A DNA stretch of 64,000 nt from Phymatolithon calcareum (lineage: Eukaryota > Rhodophyta > Florideophyceae > Hapalidiales), in contig OZ345376.1 of the NCBI GenBank assembly GCA_977006965.1, positions 2,294,001-2,358,000 of the forward strand. The letters are read 5' to 3'. The position numbers and the translations under genes were made by a program. Every line of letters starts with the position of its first letter. Positions within the stretch are counted from its first letter, which is position 1. The notes beneath the pieces were generated by a model. The model saw only the letters and a list, made by a program, of their open reading frames with translations. It did not search any database and was not told the origin of the DNA. Below are positions 30,015-42,578 of this stretch, one piece after another.

Positions 30015-32452
30015 TCATCCACAACGAGGAGGATACCCCTTTGCTTTGCCTCGGAGATAGAAATTTCCAGTCGCTTGAAGTACGGAGCCCGCTCCATGAA
30101 AGATCTGCGCTCTTCGTGGAACAGGAGAGCAGATTGTAGGATTACAATCATGCAGTATGGCAGCTTTCTGCAAAGTGTGTAGATCAACTTGCGTGAAAGA
30201 CAAGGAATTGGCAATGTGAAATCTTGAATTATGGCTGTCAAATCCGTCTTCTGATGGCACGGAAACAGAACGATGGAATGAACGTAGAGCTGCCCACACC
30301 GCTTGATCTTCCTCGGATACCTGTAGCCTTACAAATACGAAAACTGCCCACATAGACGGTCCCTCGCGTTCACCAGTCATCTCTTGGTCCACACTTCGTC
30401 GGTGGACAATGAAAGGAATGTGAAAACTCTGCTGCTGAGGTCGATACGTGACTATTTCTACTGCGCTGCCCGCAGTTATTGACAGCAGAGTTATGCCATT
30501 GTTAGCAGTTGCGCGTACGCTATCGGCCATGTCAAAGGAAGCGGACATAGCTTCTGATCCGAGCAATCCGGCTCTTCGAAGTGCCTTATAAACATGCAAA
30601 CGAGAGCCTTGTGTTGGTCTCTGACATTCAGGAAAAGAATCCAAGTTTCCTTCCAGAACCCAGGAGCACGCCACATTGGCAGACAATGCAGCACGTGGTG
30701 AAATTACGGATTTACGTTCGGCTTCGAGTGCTTTCTGTTCCGTCTTTATCTGCTCCAGCTCCTGCACAGATATCCTGAACTTCTGCCGTATAGTGTCCAT
30801 GTACTTCTTCGTTGGAATCCACTTGAGGACTCTCTGTCGATCACTAACGAAATGTCGTCGCCCTTCGCGCAAACAGCATGACACCCAAGCGGTAAGTCTC
30901 AACCTTAGACTGCGTCTCACCCAGTTTGTGGAGGAGCAGCCCGCCAATAGCCAGCGCAAATATATGTATGGTTTTCAATGACAACGCGGACAGTCCAAGA
31001 GCGATCTCCTTCTCGCCGCTCTTAAACCACTCCATGAGAACATCCATTCCAATCTCATGCAAGTTAATCACCTGCCTCCAGTCTAGCTTTTCGGCCTCAC
31101 CAGAGGACTCTGGGCGTTCGATTTCCTTCTTGTAGTGCAGCACAATTTCCATGCACGGGAACGCGCTCTTCGTTTGATTTACCCGAACCATGTTAACATC
31201 AGCAATCCCATTCTGTCCAGAAATAAACGCATTGATGCAGTGCGTTCGCCATGGTGAATGTCCAAAAACTGGCTCTCCAAGCCTTATGTTCTCCGTTGCG
31301 GAAACGGGAGTAAAATGAATCCAGAACCCTTTACGCTTCCCTCATCCGGAGACCAGCCCTCGTTCCAAAATTTTTCCTTTAGGAAAAAAATCTTCTCGAA
31401 AAGAATCTCGCGGAAATTATCACGAGCTTCATTCATATACTGGACCAGAAGATGACGCGTTTCATTAACTACCCTGAAGCGCAACCCGTCAGGGCCTGTC
31501 CTGTGCATCATTCTCGCGCGCTTGCTTGCTGTGGGCAGCGTAGGTTTCGAGCCCACCGACGATGTTGATGAGGTTGCTGACGTAGTCCCACACCTTTTTG
31601 CGTCCTTCTTGGTTTCCAGCTCGTCTGCCATTTCTTTGACTGCCATCCGAATGTCCTCCTTATCCCCGAAAACGTTTAGCCAGCTGGTTGTCTTCATCTT
31701 GAAAATATCGCACAATCCCGACACGGTAGAGAGTGCACCAGCAGCTGACCTTTCCTCAATGGTTGCTACCGAGCTTCCCAGACTTCCAGTGTTATCGGAC
31801 ACTTGAAGAGGCGACGTAGACGATGAAAAAACCTTGTGCTTCGCATCGTGGAGAACATTGCGAACTACGAGACGAGTGAGATAGCTCCAGAGGTATCCAG
31901 GTCCCGTCTTGTAGAGAGACTTGTTGTTGTTCATTGGAGCAAAGAAGAGAACTGAGAGACATGTCGCCTGCTCTAAAATTTCTTGTAGTGGTAGCATTGA
32001 CGTCCATAATCTCGGCGACGACCAGAAGCGCAAAACAGAGACGGAATGTAAAAAACTTAAACGGTCACTTGGCAAGCAGCTCCCGTGAACGCTTTACGCA
32101 TGCGATCCGGTCCCACAGCATACTCAAGCTTCAAAAGTAAGGTTCTTGGACTCCTAGGTGCACGAGGACTTCGTGGAACCAGATTTCGCCCTCCTCCTCG
32201 ACGGCCGACGAGAGTGGCTAACTCATCCGTCTTTCTTGAGATTTGCTCCAATCCAGTTTTGACAGAGGACTCAATCGCGCCCAGTCTCTGGTCGTATGTT
32301 TCGCGATCCCTCTGAAAAGCTTCAACTTCTTGCTTGATAGTGTTGATATCCTGTTCTATATTGTGAATCTTGAAAAGAAAGACTCCGACTTCATCGCCCT
32401 CCATATTGTCGCCATGCTCCATCGCAGAAGCGGCATCTCCAATAAATGACAT
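30015..32452 (-). pseudogene. Unknown protein family, - copy, at least three frameshifts
   Basis: It starts at an ATG at 32452 with a coiled-coil region (NIEQDINTIKQEVEAFQRDR). Frames change near 32060, 31330 and 30880. Across the breaks the translation stays collinear with the + copy: LHSVSVLRFW / FVHAMRSVRFW, NNNKSL / NNDKSL, FPCMEIVLHYKKEIERP / FPSLHCKIVYKREIRP, GLSALSLKTIHIFALAI / AVSVLSLKVVHVLALAL. The last frame runs on to a stop at 30015, beyond the matched part. The two copies are strongly diverged, so this is an old duplication arranged tail to tail. The repeated frame breaks suggest a pseudogene, unless the assembly has indel errors. Confidence 0.55.
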
Positions 32453-35400
32453 GAGTGAAGCTCTTCACTGTCGAAAGAGATGCAAATTAAACAACGGAGT
32501 GACCTTGTTCAAGATGTCGGTACTAAGCGGGTTTTGGAGCCTAGGGGGTTGTCCAGCGGAAGATAGGCCTGCAGAGACCTTTGCCCCGTAAAATAGCCGA
32601 CGATTCAGCCTGGCGAGCGGCGTGACGCTGTAGTGTTCAGAAATGGCGGCCTCGACAAGGGGTTGAAAGCGCGCTGAGCGAGGGGCTGGATAGATGACTG
32701 ATCAGAGAAATGGGCTCGAATGTACTGTACGCTGCAACACCGGTTGCATACACCAAAACGAATGTCCTTTGCAGCGGATATAGCTGTGATATCGAGGTAA
32801 ATCTGAATTCCCCGCCCTAACATATGAATTCATCGATGTTCCGCCACGTGTCTCAAAACGTGAGAAACGTAATTGAAACACGTGGTGTCATATCATAGAT
32901 CTGCGAGGCTATAAATTGATGACCCCGACGGCCGCGGTCGTCGGGAGTCGCATCTTGGCACACAAACCCCGCTTTAGATCGACTGAAAGTGATCTCGACC
33001 TATCTCGCGCTCTTGAATGCAAGCGCACCGCGGTTTTACGCATGCTGCACCGTGATTTTTGTCCCAGCTAAGCTGCGTTGGAGATCCATAAGGCCGGTTC
33101 TACTACTTTGCAATCACGGCGGCTCCGTTCCTTGCTTATCAAGAACGTTTGCAGTTTCCAAGGTGAGTATTTTGACATCTACTTAACTCAAAATGTGACG
33201 GATTTTCTAACCAGCTTTCATTGTTTTGCCGATAACTCGTCTCTAACGTCATTAATTCGATTTCTCCTATCGACCAATTTTCCTACGGCAAACTCAGACT
33301 GTTCTCTTCCATGAATTTTACTAGTGCGTATATCACTTCTGCTCGTCACCCTTACTTCTCGCTATTCATTCTTTTCCTCGAATAAAGGATCATCAGCTAA
33401 CCTCGATTTTCAAATTTGCAAAGTTCGGAAGTTAGTGCAGGATTGTATCGTGAAACGTTGCGTAACTCGAAATTCTGCTTCGGCGAGTGCTCTGAAACGT
33501 CCAACCTAGGCTAAATGGTGACTCTGCGGCTTGAGAAGTGCAGATATACCTAGTTTGTGGGTGGAGCGGATCGACCCCTAACGCGACAAACATTCACTCC
33601 CACCCTCCAGCAAGCACCGCGAATACGGCGAAGGCTGTGCTGCGCTTACCACATGGCGCGACAAGCGCAGAATGACACCTAGTAGGACCAGTCGGACTAT
33701 CCGTGGAAACGATCTCCCAAAAACTCCTTTTAAGTAGATACTCCCTCTTGTCAAGTAAACGCTCGGCCTCCCTCTGATTCAATCCTCCTGAACACTAGAC
33801 ATTCATCCCTGTTTCAGGATTAATTCTGTGACGCAAAATCACGAAGACTGTCGCCGTCGCAGGCACAACCGCATTCTGCGAGGGGTTCAATGCTCAGCTG
33901 CAACTAGCTTATTTCCCATGCACAGAAACATCAACACGAATATGACCATGGGGCTTGACCAGGTGCTATCATTAGTCTAATCCTGCAAAAGCGCACTTCT
34001 TCATCCAGCCCGCATTTCGAGTTTACAACCGGCGAAAAATGCAGTTATGGTCCAAGCTGAGAGTGATCGACTCGCAGTTCCGCAGGCTACTTGCTGCAGC
34101 CTAAGTCCTTTGTACCTGTGCCAGCCAGGGTTTTTTTTGTCATACCCCCGGTCGTTTTTTTTCCTGCCAAAACACGTTTATCCACGGCGCTGCGACTCCA
34201 GTGTGAGGGAAAATTTCCGTGAACTAGACACTAGTGTCCATTTGACGAAAAACTTCCCTCAATTAAGGGAATAAGATTTAATTAATTTTTTGCACATGAA
34301 AGCTACTCGCTATCAAGCACATTAATAGCACCAAGCTCATAGATGTGTTCAACACGCTTATTGAAGCACATCCTAGCAGTAGAAGTGTCGCAAATGTATA
34401 TTGTGGCACTGTCAAGCCTATTACATGGGGAGCACACAATGGTCGATGTCTTGAATTTTCAAACTCTGCAGTTGTTTTGCACAATAAAAGTAGTCATCAT
34501 GACATCTGCAGTCATCCTTCTATTTTTCTAAAGGGTAACGTGGCTGCAAACACTGCTCTCGAATGCAAATGCACGTTTTGGGGCGACTGAACGTCGACAA
34601 GTAATGTGCGCGTCAAGTGCTATCGATGAGTTGCTCGCCCGGCACTTCACAATACCTTCGCTGCGTCATATGCTGCTGACACTTTGCATGGCCACCAGAG
34701 AATAAGAGCCAGCTAACAACCTAGAAAATCGCCAGAAGAGTTTGATGACCCCTATGAACTATAGGCGCACTTGTTGAATATCTGCCGATTCAGCACTCAC
34801 CAAGTATGAATCCGTACATGCAATGCGACTTCTACCGGAATATGCGACCACAAGACAGCAGAGAGCTGCTATACCGTGGGCCATCTCGCATTCAAAATAT
34901 TTTTGACGTAGTGTGCTTTCTATGGTCATTCATGGGATCGACAGAATCTTGACCGAGCGACCAGTGGTACTTCGCGGAGTACATGTTGCCTTTTTCACTT
35001 GGTTTCATTCTGAATAAAATTAACCGGAGGTATTCGGCCACCGGCATCCCTGTTTTTGAAAGAGAAGGGCCGGGGAAATACTTCTTCGGCCGGGAAGACT
35101 TCCAGAAAGCGCTCTCAGCGCCGAATTCAACCCTTGGCATGAGGACGAGTATGTCGAAAAATTTAATAGGCTCCTTCACTGTAGTCTCTTTTCGCCCCTT
35201 GCTTGTCAGCTTAGCGGACGTGCAAGCAGCAAGTTCTCGCAGGTAAACTTGGGGGAAACATCGTCACCACGCAATCGTACTTCGAATGAATCCCAATACC
35301 ACATTTTGTTGATAAGAAGTCTCCGTTTAGAGTGCGGAGTTTCCAGAACTGAGAGAAAAATCGTCCCTAAATCGGGCATAGCGGTTTTCGATTGTACCGT

Positions 35401-36195
35401 AGTACCCTATGACCGCCGATATTACGCTCGCGGTCGGGCGACATCAAGCTCCGGTGCGATGGTAGGTCCCAAGGTCCCTGTAAGATTTAGGCGAGAGACC
35501 TCGGAAGAGGGCGTTTAGAGCTTCCGAAGGTTGTATCGAGGCTTGTGTGCCCTTCTGAGGAGCATGTGATGGCGAATGTAGACAATAAACAGGCGTTTCG
35601 CGATGAAGATTGGTAAGGATGTGCACTGTAAGCAGTGGGCGGTATCGCGCTTTGCGGGTGTTTGCTCGGTTCAAGCTGTTGAGCGTTTGAAATTTCATTG
35701 TCAGCGTTCTCTGCCTTGGCGTTGACAATAGAGATTGTCTTAATCTTAGTCTTCTTCAAAAGGATGATGAATTAGGACCCATTTCAAGCGATGTGACATG
35801 CTCGCGCGACCATTGATTTTTCCCCGAGTACATTCTGAACCATACCATTCACCTTTCTCCACTCTGAAAAGGCTCCATATAGTCTGGAGCGCTCTGTGAG
35901 ACCGGCTACAGATGCTGACTTGATGCGTACTGATGTACCGACCACGCGCGGGCTTTGTTTTTCTCCTGGACTGGCAGGTCTGGTACTTTAGAGTGACCAG
36001 CATATTTTCGTTGCTAGGGCCGAACGAAGCGAATTTAAGGTAGTAGTGTGAATTCTCCTCCCAGAGAAGATAAGCCAAGCTTTACGAATATGGCGCGAGT
36101 GATCTGTTTCGAATTTGCTTTATGGATTTCTTCGAGCATTCACACCGCACCTCAATTGAGGGAAATACCTTCAATTGAGGGGGTCCGTCAAATAG
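32453..36195. other. Long gene-free region with hairpins
   Basis: 3.7 kb without a convincing gene; open frames such as 34983-35246 (+) are short and unmatched. It holds an inverted repeat CCACGTGT...ACACGTGG (32844-32851, 32878-32885), a GC-rich near-palindrome at 32924-32945 just after CTATAAATTG, and a CTAGACACTAGTGTCC stretch near 34225 with CCCTCAATTAAGGG after it, related to the repeat at 36150-36240. Confidence 0.35.
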
Positions 36196-36848
36196 ACACT
36201 AGTGTCCAGTTTACTAACCACCGCAATTGAGGGGCGATTTCAAAGCTCAAAAAAATCTATAAAACGAAAGGGAAACAGCTCGCTCACGCCAGATTCGTAA
36301 AGCCGAGCTTGTATTCTGTGCGAGGAGCCTGATAATCACATCGTTCTGAGCTAGGAACGAAAATGTGCTGTCTACTCTTATGAATCAGACCTGTTGTGCC
36401 GCAAGAAAAAGACTCCCGTCTAAGGGTCGGTGCAGTCAAACATGCCAAGGAAACGAAGGCGCTTAGTCAAGAAAAATGTTGTAGACTATAGGCAGCCATT
36501 TCCAATTCAATAAAGGTGAGTGGAACGGCTCAGGATGTAGTTGAAGAGAAAATCGGTGATCTCGCAAGCACGTCACCGCGCGTAAAATGGGTCCTAATTC
36601 AGCACCCAGTGAAGAAGATTAAGATTGCAACACTCACTATTGTTAGCCTCAATTCATAAAAGCCTGCTGATAGCGCTTCAGCCCGCTCGGCCCCTTGGGC
36701 CGTGCCCACACTGCAAAAGCGTAGCATTGCCAAGTCCTGCTTACAGTACTCATCTTCGCCACCCTTCATCAGAAAACGCCAAATTTCCAGCTCTATTCGC
36801 AACCAAAAGCTAACCAGTTGACCAACCAAGCTGCAACGCAGACCTCAT
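36196..36848. repeat. Dispersed 0.66-kb repeat, copy B
   Basis: Partner of 21700-22366. Its left side is bordered by several CCTCAATTGAGG palindromes (36150-36240), and its right side abuts the LINE 5' region. It keeps the matching - strand frame of 76 codons (36599-36829). Confidence 0.75.
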
Positions 36849-37153
36849 AATATATTATATTGTTCATTTCTGTCAGCACTCCGCCCACGGTCCCGTTTCG
36901 AGGTCCGTTCACACCTTGCGCCAATTCACAGCTATATTAGATGTCGAAAAGATGTTGCATCCATGGTTATTGGGTTCGAACGATCATGGAGCCGCCCGGT
37001 CGCTATGGACGGCCTCTGGGGTTCGATCGGGAGGTTTTTCCGACCTTTCTTTGAGTTAGCGATTCTGGGAGATGAAGTTCATCAAATCGGGAGGGGCCAA
37101 GCCGAGGAGCAAGAGCACCGCGAGGCGCTTCCGTGCGTTTAATTTTGCAAGAC

Positions 37154-39136
37154 ATGGTTACGTTTGAGACGCCCGATCCGGACCGAGAGCCATGGCGTGT
37201 TCAGCGCAAAAAATCGATCTCGCCTCGAAAGAGAACGTCGACGGCAAAGAGCGTTTCAAAAAATGTCAAGTCTATGAAACAAGTAAATCGTGTCAGCAAT
37301 GGAAAAGGCCAAAATATGAAGGCGAATGAGGCCCAGAGTCGCGAAACTGTAGCAAATCGCCTGCGTTCTAAGAAGGATAGTAATCACACTCGCGCGGAGA
37401 CAGGATCTGCTACGGAGAGGTCAGAAACTCCATCCAGCGCTGAAAGCGATTCATCCCTTAGCGGAACGGACGAAGAATTGGAGGAGCTACGTGACATTGC
37501 TCGATATGCAGAATCTGCACTAAAGAGAGCTGGAGAGATCGCCGCTCAAGCTCAGAAATCATATGAAGGAGAGAGTGGCAGAAGGGAAGGAGAAGATGAC
37601 GAAGACGAAGATATAAGAAGCAGCGCAGAGAATGAGAACAGCGAGCGTGATGGGAGAGAAGTTCACGGAAGTGAGATCAAAGAACGATTCCTGAAGGTGC
37701 GAAACAAGGTACGATGCAACAAATGTGACGTACGGGGAGAGCTTACATTACAGGGCACTCCTCCATCCGGAGAAGGAATTGCAACATTATGTAAGGCGTG
37801 CAAGTCACGCACCCAAGGCAAAGTGGTAGCACTGGAAATTGAGATCGCGGAACTATCCATTGAGCAGTCGACGTGACGTAACGAGCGACGAGAAGAAACA
37901 GTAGCGTCAGGGATACCTAGCGAGTTTGGGAAGAAAATCGATGCAATAATGGCCACGCTAACCGACGTCTGCGAGAGAATGACAGTCTTGGAAGCCCAAG
38001 TTCGAACAATAAGAAGAGATGGGGAGTCGGAACAAGCTAGAAGGGAGATTGACAACCAGATTGTCCCTCCACAAGAAGCAGAAAGTTATGGGAACGAGGT
38101 TCATAAGTCAGGAAACAGACACGAAAGAGAACAAGGTCCGAGAGGACGAGGAAACATGACGATCGAGAGAGCTTCCACGACAAGCAGACCTCACCAAACA
38201 GAGAGAATGACCACAGAGGGCACGCATCCGATGGTGACGGAGCGCCGATTCCAGTCCTACGCTGCAGCAGCAGCGCACGTCGTACCATCGCTGCAAAGCC
38301 TACCGCGGCATAACCGTGATGCGATCACGAACTTTAAACAAGTATTGAACGCGCACAGAAGGAACACCAGTCCCTCAAAAATTATTCCACTGTACTTTAC
38401 AGGTCTTGAAAAAATGGACGAGGTTGAGTTGTACCACGAGCTGATGAAAATACTTCCGCGAAAAGCAGTACTCGGTCTCTCGTTTATTGGAAGGGTCAGA
38501 ATTGAGATTCTGTCTGATGAGTTTTTCGTGGAAAAGGCTATTGCCTTGCTAAAAGCAGCTGGACTTAGGCACGAACCGAACTACAATCTGTTCGATGACT
38601 CCGTATCCCGCTCGCAAAGACTCACTGAAAAAGACCGGGCGCTGAAAAACGTATACGCAATCCGAAAGCGCATGAAAAGGTGTGCCGGAGCAACGGCCGA
38701 TTTTCGCACCCGCCAGTAGTATAGAATCAACCAGCGAAAGGCAGAGGAGGACATCAAGTTCTTTGAGGACGCAGACCCTGACATAAACAATGTCATGTCA
38801 CCGTATGGAAGAATTCCGGACGTACAAAAAGCAACATCAGAAACGAACACAACGACCTCCGTCCCACAGAGTATGTCAGCCTGCAACTCGAGGGCTCAGT
38901 TCAGCACAAACCCCAAAGAGCCCGAGAGCGCCCTCATACCACAACCTTCAAGCAATGAAGAACAGTGCGATGGGTAAAATGATGTGCAGGACAATGTCAG
39001 TGAGAACCCAAGGGCGCCTCCAACGCAAGTCACTAGCAGCGAAGACGAAAACAGCCAACAAACCGTCGTAGACGACGACAAAGGAACCCACCCACCAGCA
39101 TCGCACAGGGAAGCTGAAGGAAATGAGGAACAATGA
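37154..39136 (+). pseudogene. LINE ORF1 (nucleic-acid-binding protein), three in-frame stops
   Basis: The frame is open from the ATG at 37154 to the TGA at 39134-39136 except for single stops at 37874 (TGA, probably from CGA), 38717 (TAG) and 38975 (TAA). Sequence on both sides of each stop is one frame and protein-like. The N-terminal third is basic then acidic (Ser/Glu-rich). A CNKCDVRG...LCKACKSR pair (CxxC-x19-CxxC) before the first stop looks like a zinc-binding site. A further part (HRRNTSPSKIIPLYFTGLEK) resembles no named domain to me. LINE ORF1 proteins bind the element RNA. Its stop codon overlaps the ORF2 ATG. Confidence 0.7.
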
Positions 39137-42136
39137 TCATAGGAAATCGCATTGAATTATGTACTTTCAACGTGGGAGGTTCGTCGGAAACACCAGCCAT
39201 GGTTGAAGCCTTGATGGAACGGCATCACATACAGGTATTGGGGCTGTGTGAGACATTCCAAAAAGAAGACACTGCGATAAGGGTTAACTATGACCAAATC
39301 TGCGCTACAAGCCCAGAGGAAGAAGGAGATAGACCTCGTGGTGGAGTTGCACTCATAACTAGGCCAGGAACACCCACAAAAGTGCTCTTCAAGACAGCGA
39401 CAAAAGTGTACCAAGCAGTGGTGGCAAATATCTCAAACATAACCATGGCCGTTGTGTACATTTCGCCTTCAGCCAAACAAGAAGACTACGACACATGTCT
39501 TGCTTACCTCCACAAGTATTGCCGTGGAAAAGCTGTCATTATGGGTGACCTGAACGCGAGACACAGACTCTGGGACCATAAGGGAAACTGGAGGGAGACC
39601 AAGATTGTATCGTGGGCAGCGAGGCACAACTGGAGAATAAGGATTGCGAGCAGCCCCACATTCGTGAAAAATCAAGGGAGAAGCAATATCGACATATTTC
39701 TTACAAAGTCAGCAGAAGCTGAAGTTCCGTATGTTCAGAATGGATCATGTGATGGTAACACAGAGCACACACCGGTTCGAATGCGATTATTGAATCACAA
39801 AATTGTCGCACAGCAGAAGGAAAAGTTCATATCAAGAGCAGCAAGGAAATGCCCAAAACGAGCGGCACAAGCCAGTGCGGAAATATCCTCGTGGGCACCA
39901 GAGATGATCCAAAAACTGCGCGCTTGTATCAACGAAGATGACCTCAATGCTTGGTACAAAATTCTACGCACCAAGATCACAAAGCCCTGCACCTCCGACA
40001 AGCCCAGACCGGGACGATACAAGACGTTCTGGAACAGAGAGCTCGATCAATTAGCCAAGAAAAGAACAAGGATTTACAAAAGGGTACAAAGGATGGGTCT
40101 CCAAGCAGACAAAGCTGAGCTGAAAAAGGTCAAAGCGCTGATCCAGAGAAAGGTACGGAAATCGAAGGAGGACCAATTTGAAAAATATATAGAAGGAATA
40201 GAGAAGATGGGCCCCACTGAGGATGCAAATGTCGCGAGCAAGGTTATGAAGTCCAAGGAGCGACGAACTGGTAAGAACCGGGCCCTAGGAGCCCCAGTGC
40301 ACCCGAGCAAGTTTTCCGCGTACATCTCGAATGTGTGCAAAACGGAGAAGGATTGGAATGTGACCCTTGAAAGGTTTACCGTTAACAGAGCAATGAGGAG
40401 GCATCTTCGAAGAGCCTTTAACAGAGCGCCAAGAGGAAAATCTGTGGGCCCAGACGGCGTTGCTGTGGAGATGCTACACGCAAACAAGGAGGTCGGTTTC
40501 GAATTGATTCTGATTCTGTGGGAGACATGCGGGCGACTGAGATGCCTCCCACTACAATGGCGGCAAGCAACACTTATTCCCCTCTACAAGAAGGTCCAGC
40601 ACACATTGCGGCAAACTACAGGCCTATCTCGCAACTGAGTCAGGTCAGGAAAATAATCGATTCCGCCCTAGACTCATACATAAGGGATCACTACCGGTTT
40701 AACAGAGCACAACTGGGTTTCAAAGAGACAAGAGCACATATTTGGCCATACTTCGAGCAAAGAATACAATGCAAAATGGTCACCCGTTCGTTGCTGTACT
40801 TGAATTGCCAGCAGCGTATGACAGCGTCCCAAGGGATATCCTCCTCGAGCGACTGAAGAAGATGTTGCCGGTGCACATAACAAAGATGGTATCTTACCTG
40901 ATGAAACCGTCGTGGATTACCTCTGCAGGAGATGAAACGAAAACATGGTTCATTATCGACCGAGGTGTTCCGCAGAGCTCCCCGCTGAGTCCGTGCCTAT
41001 ATAACATTTTCATGGATACGTTCGCCGAAGCCGCCGCCCAAGTAACAAGAATAGTGTCTGACCATCCAGCGCAGCTATTTGCGGACGAAGTTCTTCTTCA
41101 GGCAAAGAATGCAAAAGGATTGCAAAAACTATTGGACATAGCTACGAAGTGGGGAGCCGAGAACTCCATGAAATGGAACACGAAGCCAGGAAAGAGCGAG
41201 GTCCTTAAGTACAAAGGACTCCCAAAGAAAAAATTCTTCCTTGCAAGAAAAGAGCTGCACCAGGCCTGGAGACTGTCCTACCTGGGGATCAGTTTGAACA
41301 AAAATTGAGTCACCGACGATACAGCAATCTCAAGAGTTCGGAATGCGGTGGGATGCATACACCAACTCCGACAAATTGGCCTGAACGTCAGAGGACTCCA
41401 ACCAACCACGTGTATCAGGATTTTCAAGTCGTTGATTCTCCCCAAATGGGAGTATGCCATCCACCTGACACCGATCACGAAACGACTACTATCGGCAATT
41501 GAAGCAGCAGAAGGTCTTTTCTACAGATACGTTTTCGGAAAATATGCCGAGTATCGAAGGGAGAGGATGCGAGTTCTCTGCCGTCTCGCCAGTCCACAGA
41601 TGAGGAGAATGAACCAGGCTGAAAGTTTCGCCTTAAGCTTGGTAAGACGGAGGAAGTTCCTGGAGCTTTCAGAAGAATACCAGGGAAGAGAAGATGACCT
41701 GGAAGAAGTATCAAAGGACATTGGGTATCTGGGGGAAGAGGAATACCTTAAAGAAGCTCTGAAACAAGCGGAAGAAGGTATGGTGTCAAAAAAGCGACGC
41801 CTACAAGAAACAGTCAAAGTCTGGTCGTTGGAAGAAGAGGGTCGGACAGTTAAAATCCCGATCGACGTACCGAACGACCTACCAGGAGTGCTATATATAA
41901 GGGACAGAACTACGCGGTTGAGATGCCTGCGAGTTATTTTCAACAGAGTTCCTTTGTGGAGAAAGTCCATTCTGGCGAAATACTTTGGGGCTGGTGCTGT
42001 GGTGGAGCTTATCGTGTTGCAACGTATACTACGGACTATGAAGATGGACCAAGAAACGGAATATGAATGCAAAAGACTTACTCGGGCCCTGACAGGGAGA
42101 GGAATTCGAATTAAGGAGATATTAGAAGGAGAGTAG
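39133..42136 (+). pseudogene. LINE ORF2: AP-like endonuclease and reverse transcriptase, inactivated
   Basis: It starts ATG at 39133, overlapping the ORF1 stop. The endonuclease/exonuclease/phosphatase domain comes first: CTFNVGGSSET, GLCETFQKED, GDLNARHRLWDHKG, NIDIFLTKS, NTEHTPVRMRL. The reverse transcriptase follows: KSVGPDGVAVEMLHANKE, ANYRPISQLSQVRKII, AYDSVPRDIL, DRGVPQSSPLSPCLYNIFMD. The catalytic YADD box reads FADE, so one catalytic Asp is lost. Frame shifts near 40590 and 40740, and an in-frame TGA at 41306-41308, break the protein. The last part (41348-42136) is a charged C-terminal region with no RNase H or clear zinc knuckle. Confidence 0.85.
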
Positions 42137-42220
42137 AGAGATGAGTATCGAAAACATCGAGAAGCTGCCCTGTTACTCAACTTGAGGCTTTGGGAGCTTT
42201 TAAAATAAAATCAATATATA

Positions 42221-42578
42221 TCCCCTGGACGGCCTCTCCACGAAGGAGAGCTGCAGGAGGAGTAGACGCCAAGAAACGCTCTCAAGCGAATCTCTCAAAA
42301 TCGGACCGTGGAACTGTGCAGGACTCTCGCGCTCAACGATGACGCACTTCTAACATTGGTTTTTGGGCCGAGCTCCCAACATATCCTTCAGTGAAGCGCA
42401 TATGGCCGCCAAATTCCCGGACATGGGGCATATGTAAGCCATGCCGCCTACATTTTCAGCTTTCGGCTGTACACGTGGAACATTTCAGCTATCATACAAA
42501 TTCGAATCCAGAATCTCGTTTGTATCTGGATATCAGACCTTTCCACATTGGACATCCAGTTATCAAGGATTGAGTGTA
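42221..42578. other. Spacer between LINE and MITE
   Basis: 358 bp, nothing recognised. Confidence 0.25.

Larger units (their letters stand above)
36870..42220 (+). mobile_element. LINE (non-LTR retrotransposon), nearly full length, inactive
   Basis: About 5.3 kb with a 5' leader, ORF1 (37154-39136), ORF2 (39133-42136) and a short 3' region ending in an A/T-rich stretch (AAAATAAAATCAATATATA). The order endonuclease-reverse transcriptase with no LTR, integrase or protease defines a LINE. AATATAT appears on both sides (about 36846 and 42210) and might be a target duplication, but this is weak. ORF1 has three in-frame stops. ORF2 has two frameshifts, one stop and a changed catalytic motif, so the copy is dead. 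Edges are approximate. Confidence 0.8.

Noticed and set aside
31520-31560. T-arm-like GGTTTCGAGCCCACC
   Set aside because: It lies in the coding sequence of the unknown-family copy and has no tRNA around it.
36846-42220. AATATAT as target-site duplication of the LINE
   Set aside because: Too short and AT-rich to be convincing; mentioned only as weak.
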